A DNA stretch of 29,583 bases from DASSFZ01 sp036514635 (GTDB lineage Bacteria; Chloroflexota; Anaerolineae; Fen-1058), in the NCBI GenBank assembly GCA_036514635.1, contig DATBWU010000119.1:1-29583 (forward strand), in the 5' to 3' direction. This document shows positions 14,681 to 22,520 of the stretch, piece after piece; the first letter of the stretch is position 1, and each line of letters starts with the position of its first letter. The notes below the pieces were generated by a model, which saw only the letters and a list, made by a program, of their open reading frames with translations, searched no databases and was not told the DNA's origin. A program made the translations under genes and the position numbers.

Positions 14681-14698
14681 CACTCTTCTGCGTATAAT
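14670..14698 (+). promoter_or_regulatory. sigma70-type promoter of the NurA operon
   Basis: TTGCGT (14670-14675), a 17-nt spacer and a perfect TATAAT (14693-14698) lie 33 nt before the NurA start. One operator-like half-site overlaps the -35 side. Confidence 0.75.
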
Positions 14699-14731
14699 GC
14701 AACAGATGTTCCACTTGGACCAGGTACGCCA

Positions 14732-15922
14732 ATGACACTCGAACTCGGCAAGGTCGCATCACAGGTCGCGGCGATGGGCGCGAATGCGGCGCAGCGCACG
14801 AGTGCGCGCGCTAAGGTCGTGCCGACCGTGCTTGGCGTGCTGACCCGGTATCGCGCGGACCATCAGGTGCGCGAAATGGTCGAGTCGGCCATTAGGCAAG
14901 GGTGGGGGGGCGCCGTCCCGGTCACCGAGCCGCTTGACGCTGCAATTGATCCTATTGCCTTGCCGAAGCGGCTGACTATTGTGGCTACGGATGGCTCGCA
15001 GATTTATCCCGATCGTCACGGTATCGCGTTGTATTACGTGATCAATGTCGGCAGTATCGTGCTGAGGCTGGGCAGCGGCGAAGCACCGGGCATCGATGCC
15101 ACGCCGGCCGTCTGCTTTGACGAAGAGCAGCTTTACGGCGACGATGATTATCCTGTCTCCGGCCAGGTGATCAACGCGCGCCGGACTGTCGTGGAGATGA
15201 CCCGGCTGGCTCAGCTCGCTGCCGAGGAAGTGAAAAGCGCGCCGACGGTTGCACTGGCCGACGGCAACATCGCGCTCCGCGTGAAGCAGGAAGGCATTCC
15301 GGCTGCCGAGCGTGACCGCCTGGAAACCGAGTACATCCGCCAACTCAACACATTGCGCGCAGCCGAGATCGCCACAGGCGGTTTTATTTCCCGACCCGGC
15401 GCGACCTCGGTCGTCCGGCTCGCGGAACTGGCCGAGCAGTGCCCCCCCGATCGGGTTGCGGAGTTCGTCAAGAACAACAAAGGCCGGCCTTACGAGGGCA
15501 TCACCGATACTCCCCTCTTCGACGCGCTCCTTAAGCCGGGTCAGCGATCCGCCGTGTTCAAACTGGCGACGCAATGGGCCAGGCCCTACGAAGCCACCGG
15601 TCACGCCATTCACTTCTTTTATTTGAACATCGGCACGGATCTGCGCTCCACCGTCGCGCGCATCGAAGTGCCGGAGTGGGTCGCGTCAGACCCGGAACGG
15701 CTGGGCCTGCTGCACGCCGCGATCGTCGATCAGTGCCGCGTCACCGACAATGCGTATCCTTACGTGTTGATGCGAGCCGACGAACTGGCCGTAATCACCT
15801 CGGCCGAGAAGGCCAACTTCGAGCAGATGGTCGGCGTCGAATTGTTGCGCCACGGCATCCAGGCGCGGCCTTCAGAGAAAGCGGCGACGAAGAGCATCGC
15901 CCGCTATGGCAAGAAGAGATAG
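14732..15922 (+). CDS. nurA: NurA domain nuclease
   Basis: This 396-aa protein carries the NurA signature: ATDGSQIYPDRHG near residue 85, where the Asp of DGS binds metal, then YYVINVG, and a second acidic motif VALADGNIAL near 172. After a helical region (RDRLETEYIRQLNTLRAAE) the end contains IGTDLRSTVARIEVPEWV and RVTDNAYPYVLMRADELAVI. NurA proteins are 5'-3' exo/endonucleases that, driven by the HerA hexamer and together with Mre11-Rad50, resect DNA ends in archaea and some bacteria. It opens an operon that also encodes a HAS-barrel protein, HerA and a Rad50-like ATPase. The start is the ATG 33 nt after TATAAT; no strong Shine-Dalgarno is seen. Confidence 0.9.
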   Translation: MTLELGKVASQVAAMGANAAQRTSARAKVVPTVLGVLTRYRADHQVREMVESAIRQGWGGAVPVTEPLDAAIDPIALPKRLTIVATDGSQIYPDRHGIALYYVINVGSIVLRLGSGEAPGIDATPAVCFDEEQLYGDDDYPVSGQVINARRTVVEMTRLAQLAAEEVKSAPTVALADGNIALRVKQEGIPAAERDRLETEYIRQLNTLRAAEIATGGFISRPGATSVVRLAELAEQCPPDRVAEFVKNNKGRPYEGITDTPLFDALLKPGQRSAVFKLATQWARPYEATGHAIHFFYLNIGTDLRSTVARIEVPEWVASDPERLGLLHAAIVDQCRVTDNAYPYVLMRADELAVITSAEKANFEQMVGVELLRHGIQARPSEKAATKSIARYGKKR

Positions 15923-15924
15923 AA

Positions 15925-15991
15925 GATGGAGGTTGGAAGTTGGAGGGCGGTGCCTCCAACATCTAACCTCCAGTCTCCAACGTCCAATCTC
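15925..15991. repeat. palindromic TTGGAG-type periodic repeat
   Basis: The left arm (15925-15946: GATGGAGGTTGGAAGTTGGA, then GG) pairs at about 20 of 22 positions with CCTCCAACATCTAACCTCC (15953-15971) and the bases that follow. It starts 3 nt after the NurA stop and separates it from the rest of the operon. Confidence 0.65.
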
Positions 15992-16005
15992 CGAAAGGAG
16001 AAACG

Positions 16006-16593
16006 ATGAGCGATTCACCCTTGCGCGTTGGGCGGGTCATGCGGTCGAGCACCGGCGAGTTCACGATCGGCACGCGCCTCACGCAGCCGGACGTTCCTCA
16101 CTTCGGATCGTTCGTCAGGGCCCCTTCGACCGACGGCTGCGATGTGATCGGGGTGATCTACGACGTGCTGATTGAGGACGACCCTTTCGTGCGGCAGATG
16201 ATCAGCGCCGATGTGAAGGACGAATACATCCGCGATCACCGCGAGAACCGCCAGGTGCCGGCGACGGTCAGTGTTCTCGTCGTGGGACACAGCCGCGACG
16301 GGCAGATGTATCCCTATTTGCCTCCGCAGCCGCCGGCCTCACTCGATACGCTTCTCACCTGCACGGATGAAGAGGTGATCCGCTTCACCGAGGACTTCAC
16401 GTACTTCCGCACGGTGTTGAACGCCGTCAACGCTCGGCCCGACGAGCTACTGGCGGCCAGTCTGCGTCACGCCACCGAAGCACGCGCAGGCGGCGGCCGC
16501 GAGTTCCTGGTGCGCGCCGGCCGTGAACTGGCGCGGCTGCTGGCCTTCGACGCCGTTCGGCTGGAAGGGCTACTGAGGCGCATTCGACCATGA
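16006..16593 (+). CDS. HAS-barrel domain protein of the HerA-NurA operon
   Basis: This 195-aa protein has AAAGGAG just upstream. Residues about 5-110 look like a HAS barrel, the HerA/ATP-synthase-type six-stranded barrel: RVGRVMRSSTGEFTIG, FGSFVRAP, VIGVIYDVLIEDDP, then VSVLVVGH. The C-terminal half is helical (VIRFTEDFTYFRTVLNA ... EFLVRAGRELARLLAFD). Stand-alone HAS-barrel proteins next to HerA and NurA occur in several bacterial lineages and may cap or regulate the HerA ring; their exact function is not established. Its TGA overlaps the MNT start (ATGA), so translation is coupled. Confidence 0.65.
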   Translation: MSDSPLRVGRVMRSSTGEFTIGTRLTQPDVPHFGSFVRAPSTDGCDVIGVIYDVLIEDDPFVRQMISADVKDEYIRDHRENRQVPATVSVLVVGHSRDGQMYPYLPPQPPASLDTLLTCTDEEVIRFTEDFTYFRTVLNAVNARPDELLAASLRHATEARAGGGREFLVRAGRELARLLAFDAVRLEGLLRRIRP

Positions 16594-17102
16594 TTGCAAA
16601 AGATGAAAAAGGAAGAACGATTCTGGGAGGCCCTTTAGGGTCGATCGAGCATCGACGCTCTGCGCTGCGCGAGGCTTGCGCCAAATATGACATCGCACTG
16701 GCATACTTGTACGGCTCACAGGCACGTGGCAGCGCTGGCCCGTTGTCCGACATCGATGTAGCGATCCTATTTCGGCCGGAAGTCTCCCGGCCAGATCGCG
16801 GGGATCGGCTTTTCCACTTGACCGGCGAACTCATGAGTATCTTCCGACGATCCGACGTGTTTGTGGCCGATCTGGACACGGCTTCTCCTCTCTTGCGCCA
16901 TCGCGTCTACAGAGATGGTCAATTGCTATATTGCAGTGATGATCGTCTGCGCGTGAAATTCGCAATTGAGGCGCTGCGCGATTATGAAGACACACGACCG
17001 CTGCGTGAGATTCAACGGCATTACCTGACGAAACGCATTGCTGATGGCACTTTTGGCCGCGCTCGTCCCGCCCTGGCCGAGAGCAAGGAACAGTATGGTT
17101 GA
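16590..17102 (+). CDS. mntA: MNT-type minimal nucleotidyltransferase (MntA-like antitoxin)
   Basis: This 170-aa protein has the minimal nucleotidyltransferase motif GSX10DXD: GSQARG with S43, then D54 and D56 in LSDIDVAIL. A third acidic strand follows (RSDVFVADL). In the characterised MntA-HepT system the enzyme attaches AMP units to a tyrosine of the HEPN toxin and so silences it. Both partners are intact here. Upstream it overlaps the HAS-barrel gene by 4 nt (ATGA); downstream it overlaps the HEPN gene by 8 nt. The pair is therefore locked into the DNA-processing operon. About 20 N-terminal residues precede the usual domain start. Confidence 0.88.
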   Translation: MIAKDEKGRTILGGPLGSIEHRRSALREACAKYDIALAYLYGSQARGSAGPLSDIDVAILFRPEVSRPDRGDRLFHLTGELMSIFRRSDVFVADLDTASPLLRHRVYRDGQLLYCSDDRLRVKFAIEALRDYEDTRPLREIQRHYLTKRIADGTFGRARPALAESKEQYG

Positions 17103-17520
17103 CATCGAAGTCGTCCGAAATCGACTCAGTGCCTTGAATGAGTACGTGGCCCGCCTGGATGCAAAACGTTCCTGGTCGTTGAGCCAAATGCTGGCTGATG
17201 AGGATGCTTATTACGCCATTCAGCATTTGCTCCAGCTGGCAAGCCAGGCCGCCATCGATATCGCCACTCATATCCTTGCAGCCGACTTCTCGACACACGC
17301 CGACAACTACCGAGACGTGATTCTTGCGTTAGGGAGTGAAGGTGTGTTGCCCCTAGTATTCGCGCAACGATTCGCCGCGATCGCGGGTTTCCGAAACATC
17401 CTGATTCATGCGTACCTGGCCGTCGATCCACAGAAAGTTCACCTATTTCTTCAAACGGGTCTGGAGGACTTCCGGTCCTTTGCTCGACACATCGCGAAGT
17501 ACCTGAAGGAGGCGAAGTAG
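17095..17520 (+). CDS. hepT: HEPN-domain RNase (HepT-like toxin, DUF86)
   Basis: The protein is 141 aa from the ATG at 17095, which overlaps the MNT gene by 8 nt. An upstream ATG at 17038 lies inside that gene and is less likely. It is all-helical and carries the HEPN catalytic motif RX4HXY as RNILIHAY (R100, H105, Y107), the RNase site and also the tyrosine AMPylated by MntA in known pairs. Other HepT features are ALNEYVARLD and LLQLASQAAIDIATHIL. The sequence looks fully functional. Its stop (TAG, 17518-17520) shares a base with the GTG start of the HerA gene, so toxin and HerA translation are coupled, an unusual arrangement for a TA module. Confidence 0.9.
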   Translation: MVDIEVVRNRLSALNEYVARLDAKRSWSLSQMLADEDAYYAIQHLLQLASQAAIDIATHILAADFSTHADNYRDVILALGSEGVLPLVFAQRFAAIAGFRNILIHAYLAVDPQKVHLFLQTGLEDFRSFARHIAKYLKEAK

Positions 17521-19223
17521 TGGAAACGCCTCAATCCGAATTGGATGAGTTTTTCGGCCCTCGCGTTGAACGCTTGACCGTTGAGGAGAGACCGGCTGTG
17601 AGACGGTTGGGCGTCGTCGTCAGCGGATCGCTAAGCAAAGGACTTGATGTCAAGCTGGATCGCACCGCCGACATCGAATCGACGGCCGTCGGGCGCTACG
17701 TTGTCGTCGAAGGCAAGTCGCGCCGCTTCTTCTCGATGATCACGGACGTATCGCTCGACGCGACCGATCCGCGCATCGCCAAACTGCCGCCGGACGTCGA
17801 CGACGATTTCATGCGCGAGGTTATCCTGGGCGTCAACACGTTCGGGATGCTGCACGTCGCGCCGATGCTGGTGTTGGAAGAAGGCGCGACCGAGCCGAAG
17901 CCGGTCAAGACCGTTCCGGGCCATTTTGCGCCGGTCGTCGAGGCAACCGCCGGCGATGTGAACCTGATCTTCGGCAGCGACGAGCAGGCGGGTTTCTTCC
18001 ACGTCGGCGAGCCGCTGGACATGGAAGACATTCCCATCTATATCAGTCTCAAGCGTTTCGTCGAGCGGTCGAGTGGCGTGTTCGGCAAGAGCGGCACAGG
18101 CAAGACCTTCCTCACGCGCATGTTGCTGGCGGGCATCGTCCAGTCGAATGTCGCCGTCAATCTGGTCTTCGACATGCACAACGAATACGGCTGGAAGTCG
18201 CAGACCGAATCGAGAGGCGAGGTGAAGGGCCTGCGCCAGTTGTTCCCCTCCAGCCAGGTGGCCGTCGCCACACTCGACGATGAATCGAGCCGGCGGCGCG
18301 GTAGCAAGATCGATTTTGTGGTGCAGATTGGCTACAGCGACATCGAGCCGGAAGATGTGGAAATGCTGGCCGGCATCATGGGTCTGAGCGATGTGCAAGT
18401 CGGCGCACTGCACGCGATTCACCGGCGGCTGGGCCACAACTGGATCGCGCGCCTCCTGAGCGACGAGCGCCCCGAAGAGATGCAGGCGATGATCGACGCG
18501 GGACAGATTCACGAAGGCACGCTCGGCGCCATTCAGCGCAAGCTCGGCCTGTTCCAGCGCTTCGCTTTTCTGAAACCCGGCGTGGCGGACAACGCGGTCA
18601 AGGAAATGCTCGGCTACATCGAGCAGGGCAAGCACCTGGTGCTGGAGTTCGGGCGTTACGGCAGTTCGCTCGAAGCGTACATCCTCGTCGCGAACTATCT
18701 TACCCGGCGCATCCATCGAGCCTACGTCCAGCGCAAAGAAGCGGCGCAGGGCGGCCAGGCCGACGAGCCGCGCCCGCTGGTCATCACGATTGAAGAGGCG
18801 CACAAGTTCCTCGACCCGGCCATCGCCGGCCAGACGATTTTCGGGACGATCGCCCGCGAGTTGCGCAAATACAATGTCACCTTATTGATCGTCGATCAGC
18901 GCCCCAGCGGCATCGATCCGGAAGTGATGTCCCAGATCGGCACGCGGGTGACGTGCCTGCTCGACGACGAGCAGGACATCCGCGCGGTGTTCGCCGGCGT
19001 TTCGGGCGCGAGCGAGCTGCGCAACGTGCTGGCGCGGCTCGACACCCGGCAGCAGGCGCTGATCTTGGGCCACGCCGTGCCGATGCCGGTCGTCGTCCGC
19101 ACGCGCGACACGACGACGGCAGACTACTATGCCTCGCTCGGCTACGTCGAGGGGCAAGACCTGCAGAAGAAACTCGAACGCGGGAAGAAGGCCTTAGGGC
19201 GAGATAGCGGTGAGCTGGATTGA
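17520..19223 (+). CDS. herA: HerA-type DNA translocase ATPase, second copy
   Basis: This 567-aa protein starts at GTG 17520, preceded by AAGGAGG inside the HEPN gene. The N-terminal 120 residues form a HAS-like barrel (LGVVVSGSLSKGLDVKLD ... VGRYVVVEGKSRRFFSMITD). The ATPase follows: Walker A GKSGTGKT near 189, FDMHNEYGW, a long helical insertion (DVEMLAGIMGLSDVQVGALHAI), Walker B LVITIEEAHKFL near 420, IARELRKYNVTLLIVDQRPSGIDPEVMSQIGTR as the sensor/arginine-finger region, and ALILGHAVPMPVVVRTRD. This is a full-length HerA of the archaeal/bacterial HerA-NurA type, so its natural partner is the NurA of the same operon. Confidence 0.92.
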   Translation: METPQSELDEFFGPRVERLTVEERPAVRRLGVVVSGSLSKGLDVKLDRTADIESTAVGRYVVVEGKSRRFFSMITDVSLDATDPRIAKLPPDVDDDFMREVILGVNTFGMLHVAPMLVLEEGATEPKPVKTVPGHFAPVVEATAGDVNLIFGSDEQAGFFHVGEPLDMEDIPIYISLKRFVERSSGVFGKSGTGKTFLTRMLLAGIVQSNVAVNLVFDMHNEYGWKSQTESRGEVKGLRQLFPSSQVAVATLDDESSRRRGSKIDFVVQIGYSDIEPEDVEMLAGIMGLSDVQVGALHAIHRRLGHNWIARLLSDERPEEMQAMIDAGQIHEGTLGAIQRKLGLFQRFAFLKPGVADNAVKEMLGYIEQGKHLVLEFGRYGSSLEAYILVANYLTRRIHRAYVQRKEAAQGGQADEPRPLVITIEEAHKFLDPAIAGQTIFGTIARELRKYNVTLLIVDQRPSGIDPEVMSQIGTRVTCLLDDEQDIRAVFAGVSGASELRNVLARLDTRQQALILGHAVPMPVVVRTRDTTTADYYASLGYVEGQDLQKKLERGKKALGRDSGELD

Positions 19224-19250
19224 TCGCATTTCTGTCTGGCGAGGCGACCA

Positions 19251-19568
19251 GTGGGTGAAAAGCTGTTCGTAATTTATCTGGACGAAGCGCGCCAGAACCG
19301 CTATCGCCATCGGCACAATTGGGAACGCGGTCAGGTCACTGAATTCCAGATTCAATACGAGGCTTTCATCGCAGGGCGCTGGTATTCTGTGGTAAGATAC
19401 GACAGCGCCCACGGCCAGCCTCATCGAGATACGCTTCGCCCGGATGGGACTCAGACCAAGGATTGGTTTCCCGGCTACAGTAACGCTGAAGTGCTGACTA
19501 TTGGACAAAGGGATATTCGGGAGAATTGGCCGAAGTATCGAGCGCAATACGAGAAGGAGATGGCGTGA
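19251..19568 (+). CDS. small uncharacterised protein (first of a coupled pair)
   Basis: This 105-aa protein starts at GTG 19251, with GAGGCG eight bases upstream. It opens MGEKLFVIYLDEARQNRYRH and contains repeated aromatic beta strands (VTEFQIQYEAFIAGRWYSVVRYD) and a C-terminal helix with many charges. It has no transmembrane segment or known catalytic motif that I recognise, although it resembles short proteins grouped under recent DUF names (possibly DUF7718). It is 27 nt behind HerA and is coupled to the next gene (TGATG). Small size and pairing suggest a toxin-antitoxin-like or accessory module; function unknown. Confidence 0.7.
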   Translation: MGEKLFVIYLDEARQNRYRHRHNWERGQVTEFQIQYEAFIAGRWYSVVRYDSAHGQPHRDTLRPDGTQTKDWFPGYSNAEVLTIGQRDIRENWPKYRAQYEKEMA

Positions 19569-19861
19569 TGAATTCCTTCTATCAAGTCAAGTTCGACGAA
19601 CTGTTCACAGAGTTCACTCGCTACTTGACCGAACATCCCGAGTTCGCCGAGCGCATTCCAGACAACGCCGAAGTTGTGTTACTGGACGAGAAAGATCCTC
19701 AATACAGCCAGTACGCGATCGAGCTATCCAAACGCTCGAGATTAACCGACGACGAGCCTGACCGACCGGTGGTCTACATCGAGGTCACCGAAATGGCCCC
19801 GGTGCGCTCGCGCGTGAAGAAACTCCAGGTCCACGAACGGCCTCCGGCTTACACGACCTGA
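19568..19861 (+). CDS. small uncharacterised protein (second of a coupled pair)
   Basis: The protein is 97 aa from the ATG at 19568, whose A is the last base of the preceding TGA. It opens MNSFYQVKFDELFTEFTRYL with an amphipathic helix, then HPEFAERIPDNAEVVLLDEKDP, LSKRSR and VVYIEVTEMAP. The text recalls DUF5647-type proteins, with low certainty. The strongly acidic N-terminal two thirds and basic tail could suit an antitoxin-like partner. The stop is only 7 nt before the Rad50-like gene, so it belongs to the same transcript. Confidence 0.7.
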   Translation: MNSFYQVKFDELFTEFTRYLTEHPEFAERIPDNAEVVLLDEKDPQYSQYAIELSKRSRLTDDEPDRPVVYIEVTEMAPVRSRVKKLQVHERPPAYTT

Positions 19862-19868
19862 TGGGTCA

Positions 19869-21953
19869 ATGATCCCCCTCAATCTCCAGCTCCACAACTT
19901 CATGCCCTACGCCGATGCAACGCTCGACTTCGCCGGCATCCACATCGGTTGCATCGCAGGCGACAACGGCGCGGGGAAAAGCTCGCTGCTCGACGCGATC
20001 ACGTGGGCGTTGTGGGGCCGCGCGCGGACCAAGCGCGACGACGAGCTTGTCCGGCAGGGCGCGGCGGAGATGCTGGTCATGCTGACCTTCGCGCTGGCCG
20101 GCAACGTGTATCAAGTGATCCGCGCGCGCAAGACCGGCAAACGCGGCGTGAGCACCCTCGACGTGCAGGTTCAAGGGGAAGGCGAATGGCGCACCATCGC
20201 CGAGCCGACGATCCCCCAGACGCAGGCTAAGATCAACTCACTGCTGCGGCTCGACTACGAGACCTTCATCAACTCGGCGTTCTTGCTGCAAGGCCGCGCC
20301 GACGAGTTCACCGTCAAGACGCCCGCCGAGCGCAAGAAAGTGCTGGCCGATATTTTAGGGTTGAGCCAGTGGGAAGCCTACGAAGAGCGCGCGAAGGTGC
20401 GTATCCGCGAGATCGAGGCCGACCTGACAACGATCGATGTACGCCTGCGCGAGATCGACGCCGAGACCGCGCGCCGGCCGCAGTACGAGGCTGAGGCCTC
20501 GTCCACACGAAAAGCTGTGATTGAACTGGGCAAGACGCTGCGCGAGGTCGAAGCGCGCTATCAGAAAGCACAGCAGGCTCAGCAGGAACTGCGCCACCTC
20601 GAAGCGCAGGCTGCCGAACTGTCGGGCCGCACCCTCCAGGCCGAGCACGAGCTTCAGAGCGTGCTGACCGAGCTCGAAACGGCGCGGCGCAAAGCCGACA
20701 CGACGGCGATCCAGGCGCAACTCGCCGCCGTGCGCGCCGACCTGGCCCGCCTGGCCGATCGCGAAGCGCGGCGGGACGAGGCACGCGCAAAGCGCAACGC
20801 TCTGGCCGAAGAGAGCGCAAAACTCAAAGGCCAGAACGATCGGCTCGGCCCAGAGACGGAACCGCTGAAGCAGCGTATCGAGACGCTTCAAGCCTCGGCC
20901 GATCCGGCGTGCCCCACCTGCGGCCAGCCACTCTCACCCGATCACCGGCATACCGTCATTCAAGATTTGGAAGTGGAGATTAAGAGCCGGCGCGATCTGT
21001 TCCGCAGCAACCAAGCGCGCTTGAAAACGCTCGCCGCCGAGATCGCGGCGCTGGATAAGGAGTTGAGCGGGCTGGAAGCCGAGGTGCGCAACATCGTGCC
21101 GTTGCAGCGCCGCGAGGCCGAGTCGAACGCCGCGCTGAAAGCCGCCGGCGAAGCGCACAAGTCGATTCCCAAACTCGAAGCGAGGCGCGACCAGTGGCAG
21201 AAGACGGTCGATGCCGATTCAATGAAGCAAGCCGAACTGACCGCCCAAATCGGCGCGCAGCGCAGCGATTTGGGCGACGCGACGGCGGTGCAGGCTGAAT
21301 ACGATCGCGTCCGTGCGGAAGAGGCGCACGCTCGGCAATCGCTCGGCGCGGCAGAGCAGAAACTCGCCGCGTGTGACGCGCTGGCGAAAGTGCGCGAGAG
21401 CAAAGTCGCCGAGCACAAGCGGCTGGCCGAGGAGAAGGGCATCTACGAGGAACTGCGGTTGGCCTTCGGCAAGAAGGGCGTGCCGGCGATGATCATCGAA
21501 GCGGCCATCCCGGAGATCGAGGACGAGGCCAACGCACTATTGAGCCGGATCACCGCCGGGCGGATGCACGTCCGCTTCGACACGCAGAAAGAGACTCAAA
21601 AAGGCGACACCGTCGAGACGCTTGACATCCAGATCGGCGACGAGCTCGGCACGCGGCCTTATGAAAACCATTCCGGCGGCGAGCAGTTCCGGGTCAACTT
21701 CGCCATACGGGTCGCCCTGAGCAAGTTGCTGGCCCGGCGGGCGGGCGCGCAGTTGCAGACACTCGTCATTGACGAAGGCTTCGGCGCGCTGGATGCCTCG
21801 GGCCGCGAGCGATTGGTCGAAGCCATCAATGCTGTGCAGGCCGACTTCGAGCGCGTCCTCGTCATCACGCACCTGGAAGAGTTGAAGGACGCTTTCCCCG
21901 CACGCATCGATGTGACGAAGACGGAAAGTGGTTCGCAGATCGTTGTACAGTAG
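19869..21953 (+). CDS. short SbcC/Rad50-like SMC-family ATPase
   Basis: This 694-aa protein begins MIPLNLQLHNFMPYADATLD. Walker A is GDNGAGKSS (31-39) with a Q-loop/helical lobe containing SAFLLQGRADEFT. Coiled coils run from about 165 to 345 and 360 to 530, split by a zinc hook CPTC near residue 348. The C-terminal ATPase lobe has the signature HSGGEQFR near 600, Walker B LVIDEGFGALD near 630 and the H-loop VLVITHLEEL. All ATPase motifs are intact. It is shorter than E. coli SbcC (about 1050 aa) and closer to archaeal Rad50, with short coils. Rad50 normally pairs with the Mre11/SbcD nuclease, but no metallophosphoesterase gene is in the window; NurA or the RecB-like nuclease are possible substitutes. 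Confidence 0.9.
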   Translation: MIPLNLQLHNFMPYADATLDFAGIHIGCIAGDNGAGKSSLLDAITWALWGRARTKRDDELVRQGAAEMLVMLTFALAGNVYQVIRARKTGKRGVSTLDVQVQGEGEWRTIAEPTIPQTQAKINSLLRLDYETFINSAFLLQGRADEFTVKTPAERKKVLADILGLSQWEAYEERAKVRIREIEADLTTIDVRLREIDAETARRPQYEAEASSTRKAVIELGKTLREVEARYQKAQQAQQELRHLEAQAAELSGRTLQAEHELQSVLTELETARRKADTTAIQAQLAAVRADLARLADREARRDEARAKRNALAEESAKLKGQNDRLGPETEPLKQRIETLQASADPACPTCGQPLSPDHRHTVIQDLEVEIKSRRDLFRSNQARLKTLAAEIAALDKELSGLEAEVRNIVPLQRREAESNAALKAAGEAHKSIPKLEARRDQWQKTVDADSMKQAELTAQIGAQRSDLGDATAVQAEYDRVRAEEAHARQSLGAAEQKLAACDALAKVRESKVAEHKRLAEEKGIYEELRLAFGKKGVPAMIIEAAIPEIEDEANALLSRITAGRMHVRFDTQKETQKGDTVETLDIQIGDELGTRPYENHSGGEQFRVNFAIRVALSKLLARRAGAQLQTLVIDEGFGALDASGRERLVEAINAVQADFERVLVITHLEELKDAFPARIDVTKTESGSQIVVQ

Positions 21954-22041
21954 CCAGTGAACAGTAGCCAGTGAACAGTAACCAGTAATCGAGGCTCTGC
22001 TTACTGCCCACTGATCACTGATCACTGTCCACTGATTACTA
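21950..22041. repeat. CAGTAGCCAGTGAA / TGATCAC periodic repeat
   Basis: Three 14-nt direct units of the type CAGTAGCCAGTGAA run from the stop codon of the Rad50-like gene. After 20 nt they are followed by 7-nt units TGATCAC, TGATCAC, TGTCCAC, TGATTAC. The halves are partly complementary. The stop codons of both convergent genes touch the element. Confidence 0.7.
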
Positions 22042-22386
22042 TTGACTCTTTTCCACCCGATTCAGCGCGAAGAGAATCTCCTCCGGCACGATCAGTGCCT
22101 CGCTCCCGCAGTTGGGGCAGATGCCGTCTCCGCCCTCGAAGCGCAACCCACAGCAATTCCAGCAGATGTAGCGAGCCGGTGCTTCGGTGAAATGCAGCTC
22201 GGCCTTCTCGGCCAGTGTGCCGCGCCGGGCCACGTCGATCGCCGCGCGGATCGTATCGAGTGGCACCTCAGGCGTGGGATAAATCGTTACGTGCAACGCG
22301 GAGATCGCCCCCGCGCCAGTCGCTTGAGATTCGGCCATCGCCGCGGCGATCATCGCCCGTGCGCGTTCGAGTAAATCGTCAGTCAT
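22039..22386 (-). CDS. HypA-like zinc protein lacking the nickel-binding N-terminus
   Basis: This 115-aa protein aligns with hydrogenase/urease nickel chaperone HypA through its second half: GTLAEKAELHFTEAPARY, then two zinc-binding Cys pairs, CWNC and CPNC, about 14 residues apart. In HypA the N-terminal Met-His-Glu binds nickel; here it starts MTDDLLERAR, with no His in that position. It may therefore use only its zinc domain, or the start may be wrong, but no in-frame MHE is available upstream in the visible sequence. No hydrogenase or urease genes are nearby. It is convergent with the Rad50-like gene. Confidence 0.7.
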   Translation of the reverse strand: MTDDLLERARAMIAAAMAESQATGAGAISALHVTIYPTPEVPLDTIRAAIDVARRGTLAEKAELHFTEAPARYICWNCCGLRFEGGDGICPNCGSEALIVPEEILFALNRVEKSQ

Positions 22387-22437
22387 GGTCGTCTTTCCAG
22401 CTGACCGGTACTTTCGGAATGCCGGTCATCTCTCCCG

Positions 22438-22466
22438 TGTGGCAGTAGATGTCACAGATATATGAT
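22438..22466 (+). promoter_or_regulatory. candidate promoter of ssb
   Basis: TATGAT (22461-22466) lies 55 nt before the ssb start. TGTGGC, 17 nt upstream, is a weak -35. The -10 is good but the -35 is poor. Confidence 0.35.
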
Positions 22467-22520
22467 ACCGTAAGTGTGCAAGAGCGTTGAACCGTTACCT
22501 ACCATGAAAGGAGATTCGAC

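Noticed and set aside
21950..22041. CRISPR-like direct repeats
   Set aside because: The units are 14 and 7 nt and directly adjacent, with no spacers.
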